DNA of 64,000 nucleotides from Bacillus sp. FJAT-28004 (GTDB lineage Bacteria > Bacillota > Bacilli > Paenibacillales > Paenibacillaceae). Of this stretch, positions 8,830 to 17,044 are shown in pieces. Each line of letters starts with the position of its first letter. Within the stretch, counting starts at the first letter, position 1. Where the stretch lies: positions 306,172-370,171 of the forward strand of contig NZ_LGHP01000001.1 of NCBI RefSeq assembly GCF_001280845.1. The letters run 5' to 3'. The position numbers and the translations under genes are program-made. The notes under the pieces are model-generated. The model did not search any database and was not told the origin of the DNA. It saw nothing but the letters and a program-made list of their open reading frames with translations.

Positions 8830-10704
8830 ATGAATCCAAAAACGCGATTCATTGATGTAGAAGCATACGGTGGAGAAGCAAACTCAGAAAAGGATCATAC
8901 CCCTATTGTTGATAAGTTATTTCAAGATATCAGGGGAGCGAAGGAAGAGGTGATGGTCTCTTTTCCAAAAGGAATCTATCATTTCTATCCTGATTTTGCA
9001 CCGAAAAGAGCTTTCCACACATCGAATACGGATACGATCAGACATCCTATCAAGACCGTATGTTTTTTAATCGAGGAACTTGAGAATGTGACCATTGAAG
9101 GAAACGGCTCGATGTTTATATTTCATGGAGATGTGATGGCGCTTGGGATTTTTCATTCTAGAAATATCCACATCCGAAATCTGTCATGGGATTATGAAGT
9201 TTCGACATGTTCAGAATTAACGGTAAAGCACATTGGGGAAGAACAAGGACTTTATTATGCAGATTATCATCTCGAAGAACAAGTTCCCTATGAAATTGCT
9301 GACAATGAGCCGTTGTTTTATTGGCTAAGTGAGAAGAGCCCTTACACAGGTGAATATTATTGGAGAGAAGAGGGCTCCAAAAACGATTGGCTTGTTGTCG
9401 GATTTGATGAAGCGAGCGGAGCAAAAAGAAGATTTGAGGCTAATGAGGGGCCGTTTTCTTCGAATCGTGTAAAGATCAATGAATGGAACAATGGGAATAT
9501 TCGTATTTATTATCGACATGCTCTTCCCAAAGCAGTTATCCCAGGAAGAGTATTTGAATGTTGCAAGGTTATAGATCGCAATACGGCAGGCGCTTTCATA
9601 TGGGAAAGTGAACAGATACGGGTGTCGGATGTAACGATTCATTATTTGCATGGGTTTGGCTTCCTAGTACAAATGAGCGGCGACGTGACGTTCGATTCGA
9701 CCGATTTCATTCCCAATCTTAACATGGGGAAACATGGGTCGAGCTTTGCCGATTCCATTCATGTTTCTGGTGCAAAAGGGAAAATTGTGATTAATGGATG
9801 TACGTTTACCCATCCGCATGATGACCCTATTAATATACACGGCACGTTTACGAGGGTTCAAAAAATAATCAATGAAATGACCATCGAAGTCATCTATGCT
9901 CATCCCCAGCAGGCCGGTTTCCCGCAATATCATGTAGGGGACAAGGTTATCTTCTTTCGACGTGCAACAATGGGTGATGAATTCGAAGAAGAATTTGAGG
10001 TTACCCATGTTGTACATCCCGGACAGGAAGGCAATGATTTGCAAACGATGCAAGTCACACTGAATAAAAGGCTGCCGTTCGATACGGTACAAGGCGAATA
10101 TAAAGAATATCTTTATGTTATGGAGAACGTGACGTATACACCAGAAGTTGTCATTACGAATAATCATTTTGCCCATATTCCGACAAGAGGAATACTTTGC
10201 ACGACTCGGAGAAGTGTGTTGATTGAAAATAATCACTTCAAAAATATAACGATGAGCACTATTTTTATCTCGAATGATTCGAACGATTGGTATGAGTCCG
10301 GTCCCGTTAGAGATATGTTAATTCGCGGAAATACGTTTCATGTGACGCCTGTAGCTGGTTGGGATGACCGTAAACCGGCTATATATATCCACCCCATTCC
10401 ACTTGGAGGGAAGACTTCTCCTGTTCAGATTCACAAAAATATTACGATTGAGAGCAATACCTTTTATATGGATCATGAATCTGTTGTATCCGCAGAAAAC
10501 GTCGAAAATCTCATCTTCCGACATAATAGAATCATAAACAAGAAACCTGAGATATTGCCCCATCCGATATTTGAATTTGATACGTGCAAATATGTCGTGT
10601 TATCGAAAAATACATATGAAGGGTATCATCAGGTCTATGCCGCTATAAAAGGGATGCAGGAAAGTGATTTGCAAATTCATGAGGATCAGGTGGTGTTACG
10701 ATGA
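8830..10704 (+). CDS. GH110-like alpha-1,3-galactosidase, cytoplasmic
   Basis: This 624-residue right-handed parallel beta-helix protein lacks a signal peptide. The N-terminal part (FPKGIYHFYPDFAPKRAF, IEGNGSMFIFHG, HIRNLSWDYE) matches the pattern of GH110 enzymes, which remove alpha-1,3-linked galactose (for example from blood-group-B-type glycans) by inversion. Acidic motifs typical of the active-site region are present: ADSIHVSG with D308 and HPHDDPINIHGT with D331/D332. Later beta-helix turns repeat NNHF/ENNHFKNI/GNTFHV. AGGAAGGAGTG precedes the ATG. The gene shares ATGA with the next one, implying translational coupling. Exact linkage specificity is inferred. Confidence 0.75.
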   Translation: MNPKTRFIDVEAYGGEANSEKDHTPIVDKLFQDIRGAKEEVMVSFPKGIYHFYPDFAPKRAFHTSNTDTIRHPIKTVCFLIEELENVTIEGNGSMFIFHGDVMALGIFHSRNIHIRNLSWDYEVSTCSELTVKHIGEEQGLYYADYHLEEQVPYEIADNEPLFYWLSEKSPYTGEYYWREEGSKNDWLVVGFDEASGAKRRFEANEGPFSSNRVKINEWNNGNIRIYYRHALPKAVIPGRVFECCKVIDRNTAGAFIWESEQIRVSDVTIHYLHGFGFLVQMSGDVTFDSTDFIPNLNMGKHGSSFADSIHVSGAKGKIVINGCTFTHPHDDPINIHGTFTRVQKIINEMTIEVIYAHPQQAGFPQYHVGDKVIFFRRATMGDEFEEEFEVTHVVHPGQEGNDLQTMQVTLNKRLPFDTVQGEYKEYLYVMENVTYTPEVVITNNHFAHIPTRGILCTTRRSVLIENNHFKNITMSTIFISNDSNDWYESGPVRDMLIRGNTFHVTPVAGWDDRKPAIYIHPIPLGGKTSPVQIHKNITIESNTFYMDHESVVSAENVENLIFRHNRIINKKPEILPHPIFEFDTCKYVVLSKNTYEGYHQVYAAIKGMQESDLQIHEDQVVLR

Positions 10705-13085
10705 GGGCTTGCGAATTGTTATACAGAAAACCGGCTAACACTTGGACGGAGGCTCTGCCGATAGGGAATGGAAGAATGGGTGCAATGCATTTCGGTGGCG
10801 TTGAAACCGAACAATTCCAGTTGAATGAGGACACATTATGGTCCGGTCCGCCGCGTAAAAATAAGTCATATGATGATAAAGAATCGTTAAAAAAAGTAAG
10901 ACATTTAATCGATGAAGAGAAATACGTGGAAGCTATAAGCGAAACGAAAAATATGTTTGGTCCTTATACACAAGCATATATGCCGTTCGGAAATTTGAAG
11001 CTGCAATTTCTGCATGGGAATGTAACCAGTCACTACGAAAGAAAGTTAAATATCGAACAGGCCATATCCAAGGTGAAATATGCAGTCGGCAAAGTAGAAT
11101 TCACGAGAGAAGCATTTATATCACATCCACATCAAGTATTGGTGATCAAGTTAGCAAGTTCAGTTAGAGGAATGTTAAACGTAGCTATATCCCTGGATAG
11201 TCTGTTGAAATACAATGCTGTTCATTCTACTGACCATAAATTAATTATTCAAGGGGTTTGTCCTGAATATTGTGCTCCGAATTATTACAAAGGAGACTGC
11301 TCGCTCCCCATTATTTATGGAAAATTTGGCGAAACAGACGCTATTCATTTTGAAGGAAGAGTGGGCGTAGATCAGAAGGACGGACAAATTGAATCAGAGA
11401 ACGGAAGACTCGTCATAACCAATGCGACTGAAACGATCATCTATTTATCAATTGCTACTTCTTACAATGGTTATGACCAATTACCGGGTAAGAACTTCGA
11501 TGACCTGTCTCAAAAAAATGAAGCTATATTAACCGGTGCAATGGGTATATCTTACGAAGAGCTGAGAAGAGCGCATATACTGGATTACCAAAACCTATAT
11601 CGCCGGGTTGACTTCCAATTAGATAAAGAACATTCGGAAGAAGAGCTTGATACGGATAAAAGGATACGATTATCTGGTCCGAAAGATCTTGGAATGATTG
11701 AGCTTCTATTTCAGTATGGGCGATATTTGTTGATCGCATCATCTCGAGAGGGATCACAACCTGCTAATTTGCAAGGAATATGGAATGATTTGACGCGCGC
11801 GCCTTGGTCATCCAACTATACATTAAACATAAATACGGAAATGAACTACTGGCCTGCAGAAGTGACGAATTTGGCTGAATGTCATCGTCCTCTGTTACAA
11901 GCTATCCGTGAGCTCTCTGTAACCGGCAAGGAAATGGTGAGTGAAAGGTATGGATTGAAGGGGGGGACGGCCCATCATAATACAGATATTTGGAGACATG
12001 CTCATCCCGTCGGCGGTGATAGACATGGTGATCCGAGTTGGGCTTTTTGGCCAATGTCAGGGCCTTGGTTAACTCGTCATTTATGGGAGCATTTCACCTA
12101 TTCACAGGACAAGGTGTATTTGGCGGAAGTGTTCCCTATTATAGCAGGTGCAGCGGAGTTTTGTTTAGATTGGTTAATAGAGGATGAGAACGGCTATCTT
12201 ATTACATCGCCTTCCACATCGCCAGAGCATCGTTTTATTGCAGAGAATGGAGAGGTGGGCTCCGTTACAAAAGCGTCAACGATGGATTTGCAAATCATAT
12301 GGGATTTGTTCTCAAACTGTGCTGCGGCTGGAGCTGTGCTCGGTATCGACAATGAGTTTATTAACCAAGTGAAAGCAGCAAAAGAACGCTTGCACCCGCT
12401 GCAAATCGGTAAGTATGGCCAACTGCAAGAGTGGTTGATTGATTATGAAGATTGTGAGCCGCATCACCGTCATGTATCCCATTTATATGGTCTTTATCCA
12501 GGATGCCAAATTACAGATGGTCCAATCATAGAAGCTATTCGGCAATCGCTAAATAGAAGAGGGGATGCAGGAACAGGTTGGAGCCTCGGCTGGAAAATTT
12601 GTCTGTGGTCCAGGCTAAAGGATGGCGAACGAGTACATTCGTTACTTCAACAGCTATTTATGATTGTCGAAGAAGCGGGTGAAGTTATGAAAGGCGGCGG
12701 ACTGTACCCGAACCTACTTGGCGCACATCCACCTTTCCAGATTGATGGGAATTTTAGTTATACCGCTGGTGTGGTCGAGATGATTGTCCAATCGCATAAA
12801 GGATTTATCGAATTGTTGCCGGCGCTTCCTTCAAATTGGATCGCAGGTTCTCTTTCCGGTGTGCGTGTTCAAGGCGGGTTTGAAGTAAGTATAAAGTGGG
12901 ATAGGATGCGGGTAACGGAAATGACGGTAAGCCATAAATCGAGTCAGCCCTTTGTATATAAATCTTCAGAGCCGGTACTCCTTCGTGAAGAGGGAAAAGA
13001 GGATCAAAGAGTAGACCCGGTAGATGGATATGTTACGATTTCAATGAATTCAGACAAGCCGTATAAACTGTTGCTTTTACGATAA
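10701..13085 (+). CDS. GH95 alpha-L-fucosidase / alpha-L-galactosidase
   Basis: This 794-residue protein has the full GH95 layout: an N-terminal beta-sandwich starting TWTEALPIGNGRMGAMHFGG and LNEDTLWSGPP, an (alpha/alpha)6 barrel, and a C-terminal beta domain. All positions known to matter in GH95 are present: the Asn pair in NINTEMNYW (N376, N378), the general acid in SPSTSPEH (E509) and the Asp in FQIDGNF (D682). The family hydrolyses alpha-1,2-L-fucosyl or alpha-L-galactosyl ends. No signal peptide, so it acts on imported oligosaccharides. Start overlaps the GH110 stop by ATGA. The specificity between fucose and L-galactose cannot be decided. Confidence 0.88.
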   Translation: MRACELLYRKPANTWTEALPIGNGRMGAMHFGGVETEQFQLNEDTLWSGPPRKNKSYDDKESLKKVRHLIDEEKYVEAISETKNMFGPYTQAYMPFGNLKLQFLHGNVTSHYERKLNIEQAISKVKYAVGKVEFTREAFISHPHQVLVIKLASSVRGMLNVAISLDSLLKYNAVHSTDHKLIIQGVCPEYCAPNYYKGDCSLPIIYGKFGETDAIHFEGRVGVDQKDGQIESENGRLVITNATETIIYLSIATSYNGYDQLPGKNFDDLSQKNEAILTGAMGISYEELRRAHILDYQNLYRRVDFQLDKEHSEEELDTDKRIRLSGPKDLGMIELLFQYGRYLLIASSREGSQPANLQGIWNDLTRAPWSSNYTLNINTEMNYWPAEVTNLAECHRPLLQAIRELSVTGKEMVSERYGLKGGTAHHNTDIWRHAHPVGGDRHGDPSWAFWPMSGPWLTRHLWEHFTYSQDKVYLAEVFPIIAGAAEFCLDWLIEDENGYLITSPSTSPEHRFIAENGEVGSVTKASTMDLQIIWDLFSNCAAAGAVLGIDNEFINQVKAAKERLHPLQIGKYGQLQEWLIDYEDCEPHHRHVSHLYGLYPGCQITDGPIIEAIRQSLNRRGDAGTGWSLGWKICLWSRLKDGERVHSLLQQLFMIVEEAGEVMKGGGLYPNLLGAHPPFQIDGNFSYTAGVVEMIVQSHKGFIELLPALPSNWIAGSLSGVRVQGGFEVSIKWDRMRVTEMTVSHKSSQPFVYKSSEPVLLREEGKEDQRVDPVDGYVTISMNSDKPYKLLLLR

Positions 13086-13098
13086 AGGGGTGGAGAAT

Positions 13099-14286
13099 AT
13101 GAAACAACTAAGAATTGGAATTTTAGGAGCAGGTGGAAGGAGCTCTATTATCCAATATTGGCATAAGCCAAATGGCAATTCTGTTGTTGTGGCAGCTGCC
13201 GATATATCGCTGACAGCATTAGAGCAATTTCAACAAAATGTGAATCAGGAAGCATTTGTGACAACTAATTACAAAGAGATGCTTGCAAGGGAAGACGTTG
13301 ATGCCATCGCCATCTTCACTCCTGATTACATGCATGAAGAACACGCAATAGCAGCTTTACAAGCCGGCAAACATGTATATTGTGAAAAGCCGCTAGCTAT
13401 CACAATTGAAGCATGCGATCGCATTCTCGATGAATGGAAACGGTCAGGAAAGCATTTAATGATTGGATTTAATATGCGTTACATGAGCATGTACCAAACC
13501 ATGAAGGAAATCATCAAATCAGGGGTAATTGGTGATATAAAAGCAGTCTGGGTAAGACACTTTGTTGGACTTGGCGGGTATTTTTATTATCATGATTGGC
13601 ACGGTACAGCCCAAAATACAACTTCATTGCTTTTACAAAAAGCTTCTCACGATTTTGATGTGATACATTGGTTGACGGATCGTTATACAACGAAAGTATC
13701 AGCTTTTGGCAGTCTTGATTATTACGGAGGCAATAAGCCAAATGACTTGCATTGTCCTGAATGCGATGTGAAAGATACTTGTCCGGATGTAAGTATGTCA
13801 CGGCTGACGCAATGCGCATTTCGAGAAGAAATTGATGTGGAAGACAACAACATGGTTATTATGGAATTAGAGGGTGGAATAAAAGCATCATATATGCAGT
13901 GTCACTTTACCCCAGACTATTCCCGTAACTATACGTTTATCGGAACAAAGGGTCGAATTGAAAACGATGATGTGAATGATAAAATTCATGTGAAAACACG
14001 AAAATCTGGTTCATGGCAGGAAATGAGCGATATTACCTATGATATGAAACAGCTTCCTGGAACACATGGCGGGGCTGATCCGCGTATCTGTGAAGACTTC
14101 GTCAATCTGATTTTATATGATAAGCAACCGTTAACCACCCCATTTGCAGGACGAATGAGTGTAGCGGTCGGTTGTGTAGCAACAGAATCCATTCGCTCCG
14201 GCGGTAAGGTTGTAGCTGTTGATCAGGGAAAACATAAAGAAGCTGGTGGAAATTTATTCGCTTTTGAGGACAACGTAAGCGTATAA
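13099..14286 (+). CDS. Gfo/Idh/MocA-family oxidoreductase with cysteine cluster
   Basis: This 395-residue protein has an N-terminal Rossmann fold (GILGAGGRSSIIQYW), the NAD-family EKP motif in HVYCEKPLAITIEACD, and a C-terminal alpha/beta substrate domain. The family oxidises or reduces sugars; some members are NAD-dependent glycosidases. A cysteine-rich insert, HCPECDVKDTCPD and then QCAFREE (about 216-243), could bind a metal. ATG 13099 is preferred over the in-frame GTG 13090 because AAAGGGG lies 8 bp before it. It is the last gene of the importer A unit, 13 bp after GH95 ends. Role inferred: processing a sugar released by GH110/GH95. Confidence 0.8.
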   Translation: MKQLRIGILGAGGRSSIIQYWHKPNGNSVVVAAADISLTALEQFQQNVNQEAFVTTNYKEMLAREDVDAIAIFTPDYMHEEHAIAALQAGKHVYCEKPLAITIEACDRILDEWKRSGKHLMIGFNMRYMSMYQTMKEIIKSGVIGDIKAVWVRHFVGLGGYFYYHDWHGTAQNTTSLLLQKASHDFDVIHWLTDRYTTKVSAFGSLDYYGGNKPNDLHCPECDVKDTCPDVSMSRLTQCAFREEIDVEDNNMVIMELEGGIKASYMQCHFTPDYSRNYTFIGTKGRIENDDVNDKIHVKTRKSGSWQEMSDITYDMKQLPGTHGGADPRICEDFVNLILYDKQPLTTPFAGRMSVAVGCVATESIRSGGKVVAVDQGKHKEAGGNLFAFEDNVSV

Positions 14287-14397
14287 GCCATAAACTCTTC
14301 CCATTTCATTCGGATCTCTTCTCTGCCTTTGAAAAGATCCTCCTTAGATTGGTGGTCAAACCTCAGATCTGTAGACAATTAAAAAAGCCCTAGGATG

Positions 14398-14434
14398 AAA
14401 GCTGACACCGATACTCCTTCGGTGTCAGCTTTTT
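14398..14434 (+). terminator. Strong intrinsic terminator ending the importer A operon
   Basis: AAAGCTGACACCGA (14398-14411) pairs with TCGGTGTCAGCTTT (14419-14432) across a 7-nt loop, followed by TT and C. It separates the GH operon from the cohesin-like/SLH gene. Confidence 0.88.
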
Positions 14435-14516
14435 CAAATTAATCTGAATCCGTTCTTCGTTATAAAAGTGAATAAATTCTTCGGTCACAGTTCAATAACA
14501 CTAAATAGTAATCACT

Positions 14517-14627
14517 TTTTAGAAATTCATTATTTTTTGGTGTGCCGATTCTATCTATTTTGTTGTTTTATTCACTTTTTATTGTTGCATATGGTAAGGG
14601 TAACCATACATACTGAGGTCGTAAACA
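14517..14627 (+). repeat. Duplicated ~110-bp leader-like element, copy 2
   Basis: This is the second copy of the element at 681-790, ending 42 bp before the cohesin-like/SLH start. The conserved hairpin is TATGGT-aaGGGTA-ACCATA (14590-14607). A 5' leader or regulator-binding role is inferred from its position directly upstream of this gene. Confidence 0.7.
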
Positions 14628-14669
14628 ATGAGAGAATAGCCATTCTACTATCGAAAGGAAGATTTAATA

Positions 14670-15704
14670 ATGATCCGTAAATTACTTTTGTTCAGCTTGG
14701 CTTTATTCCTGTGTATATCTAGTTTACCTCCAAAAGCTGCGTTTGCAGCGAATGAGCAAGCCTATTCGCTATCCATCGCCAATGCCAGTCCAAAGGTTAA
14801 TCAAACCTTTCAGGTCAAAGTGAATGGAACAAATGTTATCGATTTGTACGCCTACGAAATTAATTTAACTTACGATACGAAACGACTACAGTTTGTGAGC
14901 GTGGACCTTGGAAAAGAAGGATTCGCAGTAAAACCGATTTTGAAAGGGAATACAATTCAATTAGCGCATACACAAATAGGAGAAAAGGCAGGCAAAAAAG
15001 GAAATGTGACCCTGGGCACACTAACCTTTAGGGCGATTGCTGCGGGATCGGCCGATATTGCACTTTCAAGCATTAAAGTCGTAAATTCCAAAATAGAATC
15101 CACGGTCGTTTCAAGTCGTTCCAGTGTGAAAGCTGTTGTGAAAAGCGATACGGGAACCAACGGATTTACTGACATTTCCAGTCACTGGGCGAAATTGTCT
15201 ATCGAAGAAGCGGTGAAGCTTGGATTCATCGCAGGCTTTACAGATGGTACATTCCGGCCGAACGCACAAACAACTCGCAGCGAATTTGCGGTCATGTTAA
15301 GCCGTGCATTGAAACTAGAAGGCGTAGAAAAAGAACTGCCTTTCACGGATGTTAATAAGATTCCGGCTTGGGCTAGACCTTCCATCTCACAAACGATAGC
15401 TGCAGGGATTTTGAACGGCTATGACAATAACACCTTCCGTCCGGCACGTAATATTACCCGCGCTGAAATGACGGTAATGATCGTTCGTGCGCTAAAGCTC
15501 AAAGTTGATCCGAATGCGAAGTTATCTTTTGCCGATGCGGACAAAGTAGCTGATTGGGCGAGACCCTCTGTAGCCGCAGCGTATGAAGCGAATCTCATTA
15601 AAGGTCGCGGGAAGAACCTCTTCGCACCGAATGAGAATGCCACGAGAGCGGAAGCAGTGATCATGATTTTGGGGATGCTGGAACATAAAGAAAAGACGAA
15701 TTAA
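14670..15704 (+). CDS. Surface protein: cohesin-like domain plus three SLH repeats
   Basis: This 344-residue protein has a signal peptide (about 1-27, ending KAAFA-A), one cohesin-like beta-sandwich (about 30-155, with YEINLTYDTKRLQFVSV and the VTLGTLTFRAIAAGSADI strand pair), then three S-layer-homology repeats (about 165-340) with typical cores such as FTDGTFRPNAQTTRSEFAVM, NGYDNNTFRPARNITRAEM and KNLFAPNENATRAEAVIM. SLH repeats bind secondary cell-wall polymers, so the cohesin would be displayed on the surface. AAAGGAAGA precedes the ATG. The layout resembles a minimal anchoring scaffoldin; a natural partner would be a dockerin protein such as that ending at 506. Cohesin assignment is by pattern and should be confirmed. 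Confidence 0.8.
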   Translation: MIRKLLLFSLALFLCISSLPPKAAFAANEQAYSLSIANASPKVNQTFQVKVNGTNVIDLYAYEINLTYDTKRLQFVSVDLGKEGFAVKPILKGNTIQLAHTQIGEKAGKKGNVTLGTLTFRAIAAGSADIALSSIKVVNSKIESTVVSSRSSVKAVVKSDTGTNGFTDISSHWAKLSIEEAVKLGFIAGFTDGTFRPNAQTTRSEFAVMLSRALKLEGVEKELPFTDVNKIPAWARPSISQTIAAGILNGYDNNTFRPARNITRAEMTVMIVRALKLKVDPNAKLSFADADKVADWARPSVAAAYEANLIKGRGKNLFAPNENATRAEAVIMILGMLEHKEKTN

Positions 15705-15748
15705 ATCTTTCAGCTCTTGCTAGATTGATACGGGGTTAACTAAGAAGA

Positions 15749-15781
15749 GGGGGAGGCAGAAAAGCCTTCCCCTGTTCTTTT
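15749..15781 (+). terminator. Terminator after the SLH gene
   Basis: GGGGGAGGC (15749-15757) pairs with GCCTTCCCC (15764-15772), with one G-T pair, followed by TGTTCTTTT. The remaining gap to 16020 shows no gene. Confidence 0.75.
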
Positions 15782-15962
15782 AATGAAGAAGCCAATGATC
15801 AAAATCTCCATTTTTTCATCATAATGTCCACATAGTGCAAAATTAAGTCTCGTTTGTTCAAAGACTAATATAGTTTGGGAGTATATCATATCAGACAACA
15901 CTATCATTTGTTGATTCGTGACGGGTAGAAGCTGATCTAACATCGAATGATGTTCTAATTTC

Positions 15963-15979
15963 TGATAGCGTTTGCAAAC
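15963..15979. promoter_or_regulatory. Possible LacI-family operator upstream of the NHL propeller gene
   Basis: TGATAGCGTTTGCA matches the cre consensus with two differences and overlaps a perfect GTTTGCAAAC palindrome. It lies about 40 bp before the start at 16020. Weak call. Confidence 0.3.
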
Positions 15980-16019
15980 AAAAAATTAATCACTCAACTG
16001 AGGAAAAGAGGAATTAAAT

Positions 16020-16952
16020 ATGATCACAAACAAAACACCGCAATTAGGAAATACGGCACGCAGCTACGATCTTGTTCAAGGTTGGGCAAAGATTCCTGCT
16101 GATTTGGAGTTTGGCTATACGCATGGAATCGTCGTAGACCAACAGGATAACGTTTATGTCTTTCATACAGGAAAGCCCTCCATTTTCAAATTTGATCAGA
16201 CCGGGGAATTTCAAGCGGCTTGGGGCGAAGAGTTCGAGGGGGGGGCACACGGATTTTATCTTCATAAGGAGCAAAATAGTGAATACCTCTTTATCACAGA
16301 CACTTCTCGAGGTAATGTTGTAAAAATGGATTTAAGCGGAAAGCACTTATTGACATTGGGAACACCTGATCGTCCTGATATATACAACGAGGAGCATAAA
16401 TATGTCCCTACAGATGTAGCCGTTTCGGCAAATGGCGATATTTATGTATCTGATGGTTATGGACAAAGCTGGATTCATCAATATACAGCAGCAGGGGAAT
16501 ATATCCGTTCATGGGGTGGAAAAGGTACGGAATTAGGACAATTGAACTGCCCACATGGTATTTCCATTGATGTTCGCAGTGGTATAGAGGAAGTTTATGT
16601 AGCGGACCGTGGCAATCATCGGATACAAGTCTTCACCTTACAGGGCGATTTCAAAAGAGTCATTGTCGATGATATGGATATGCCCTGCAGCTTCTATTAT
16701 CACGGGGACGATCTCTTCTTCCCAGACTTAAACAGTCGGATTACGATCTTCGACAAAAATGATCGGTTGATCTGTCATCTAGGTGAAGATCAGCAGGCTT
16801 ATAAACAAGAAGGCTGGCCGAATTTACCTAAGTCTTACTACAAGGATAATAAATTCAGCTCACCACATGGTGTTTGTGTTGATTCTAAAGGTTCTGTCTA
16901 TGTTGCTGAATGGATTTTCGATGGACGTATAACTAAGCTTACACTTGCATAA
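16020..16952 (+). CDS. NHL-repeat six-bladed beta-propeller protein
   Basis: This 310-residue protein has no signal peptide. It contains repeated NHL-type blades: YTHGIVVDQQDNVYVFHTGK, VPTDVAVSANGDIYVSDGYG, CPHGISIDVRSG with EVYVADRGNHRIQVF, and SPHGVCVDSKGSVYVAEWIF. The propeller resembles the lyase part of peptidyl-alpha-hydroxyglycine alpha-amidating lyase and SMP-30-type lactonases. Its reaction is unknown; a sugar-lactone or hydrolytic role is only a guess from context. AAGAGGAATTAA precedes the ATG. It heads a three-gene set with the dehydrogenase at 17045 and the GH95-like protein at 18309. Confidence 0.75.
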   Translation: MITNKTPQLGNTARSYDLVQGWAKIPADLEFGYTHGIVVDQQDNVYVFHTGKPSIFKFDQTGEFQAAWGEEFEGGAHGFYLHKEQNSEYLFITDTSRGNVVKMDLSGKHLLTLGTPDRPDIYNEEHKYVPTDVAVSANGDIYVSDGYGQSWIHQYTAAGEYIRSWGGKGTELGQLNCPHGISIDVRSGIEEVYVADRGNHRIQVFTLQGDFKRVIVDDMDMPCSFYYHGDDLFFPDLNSRITIFDKNDRLICHLGEDQQAYKQEGWPNLPKSYYKDNKFSSPHGVCVDSKGSVYVAEWIFDGRITKLTLA

Positions 16953-17010
16953 TTAACTGGTAAACAATCATTATTACCTAGTCATAGAAGCTGATAAAGT
17001 AGGTAAACTT

Positions 17011-17026
17011 TAGTTTCAATAAACTA
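17011..17026. promoter_or_regulatory. AT-rich inverted repeat before the dehydrogenase gene
   Basis: TAGTTT and AAACTA flank CAAT, 18 bp before the ATG at 17045. It may be an operator or a weak mRNA hairpin. Confidence 0.25.
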
Positions 17027-17044
17027 GTAAATGGAGATGATAGC

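Noticed and set aside
9664..10236. 190-codon minus-strand frame
   Set aside because: It lies entirely inside GH110, whose frame has clear family motifs; it is a mirror effect.
13099..14286. GH109 glycosidase call for the Gfo/Idh/MocA protein next to GH110 and GH95
   Set aside because: Tempting because of the blood-group theme, but I cannot see GH109-specific features or a Tat signal, so only the superfamily is named.
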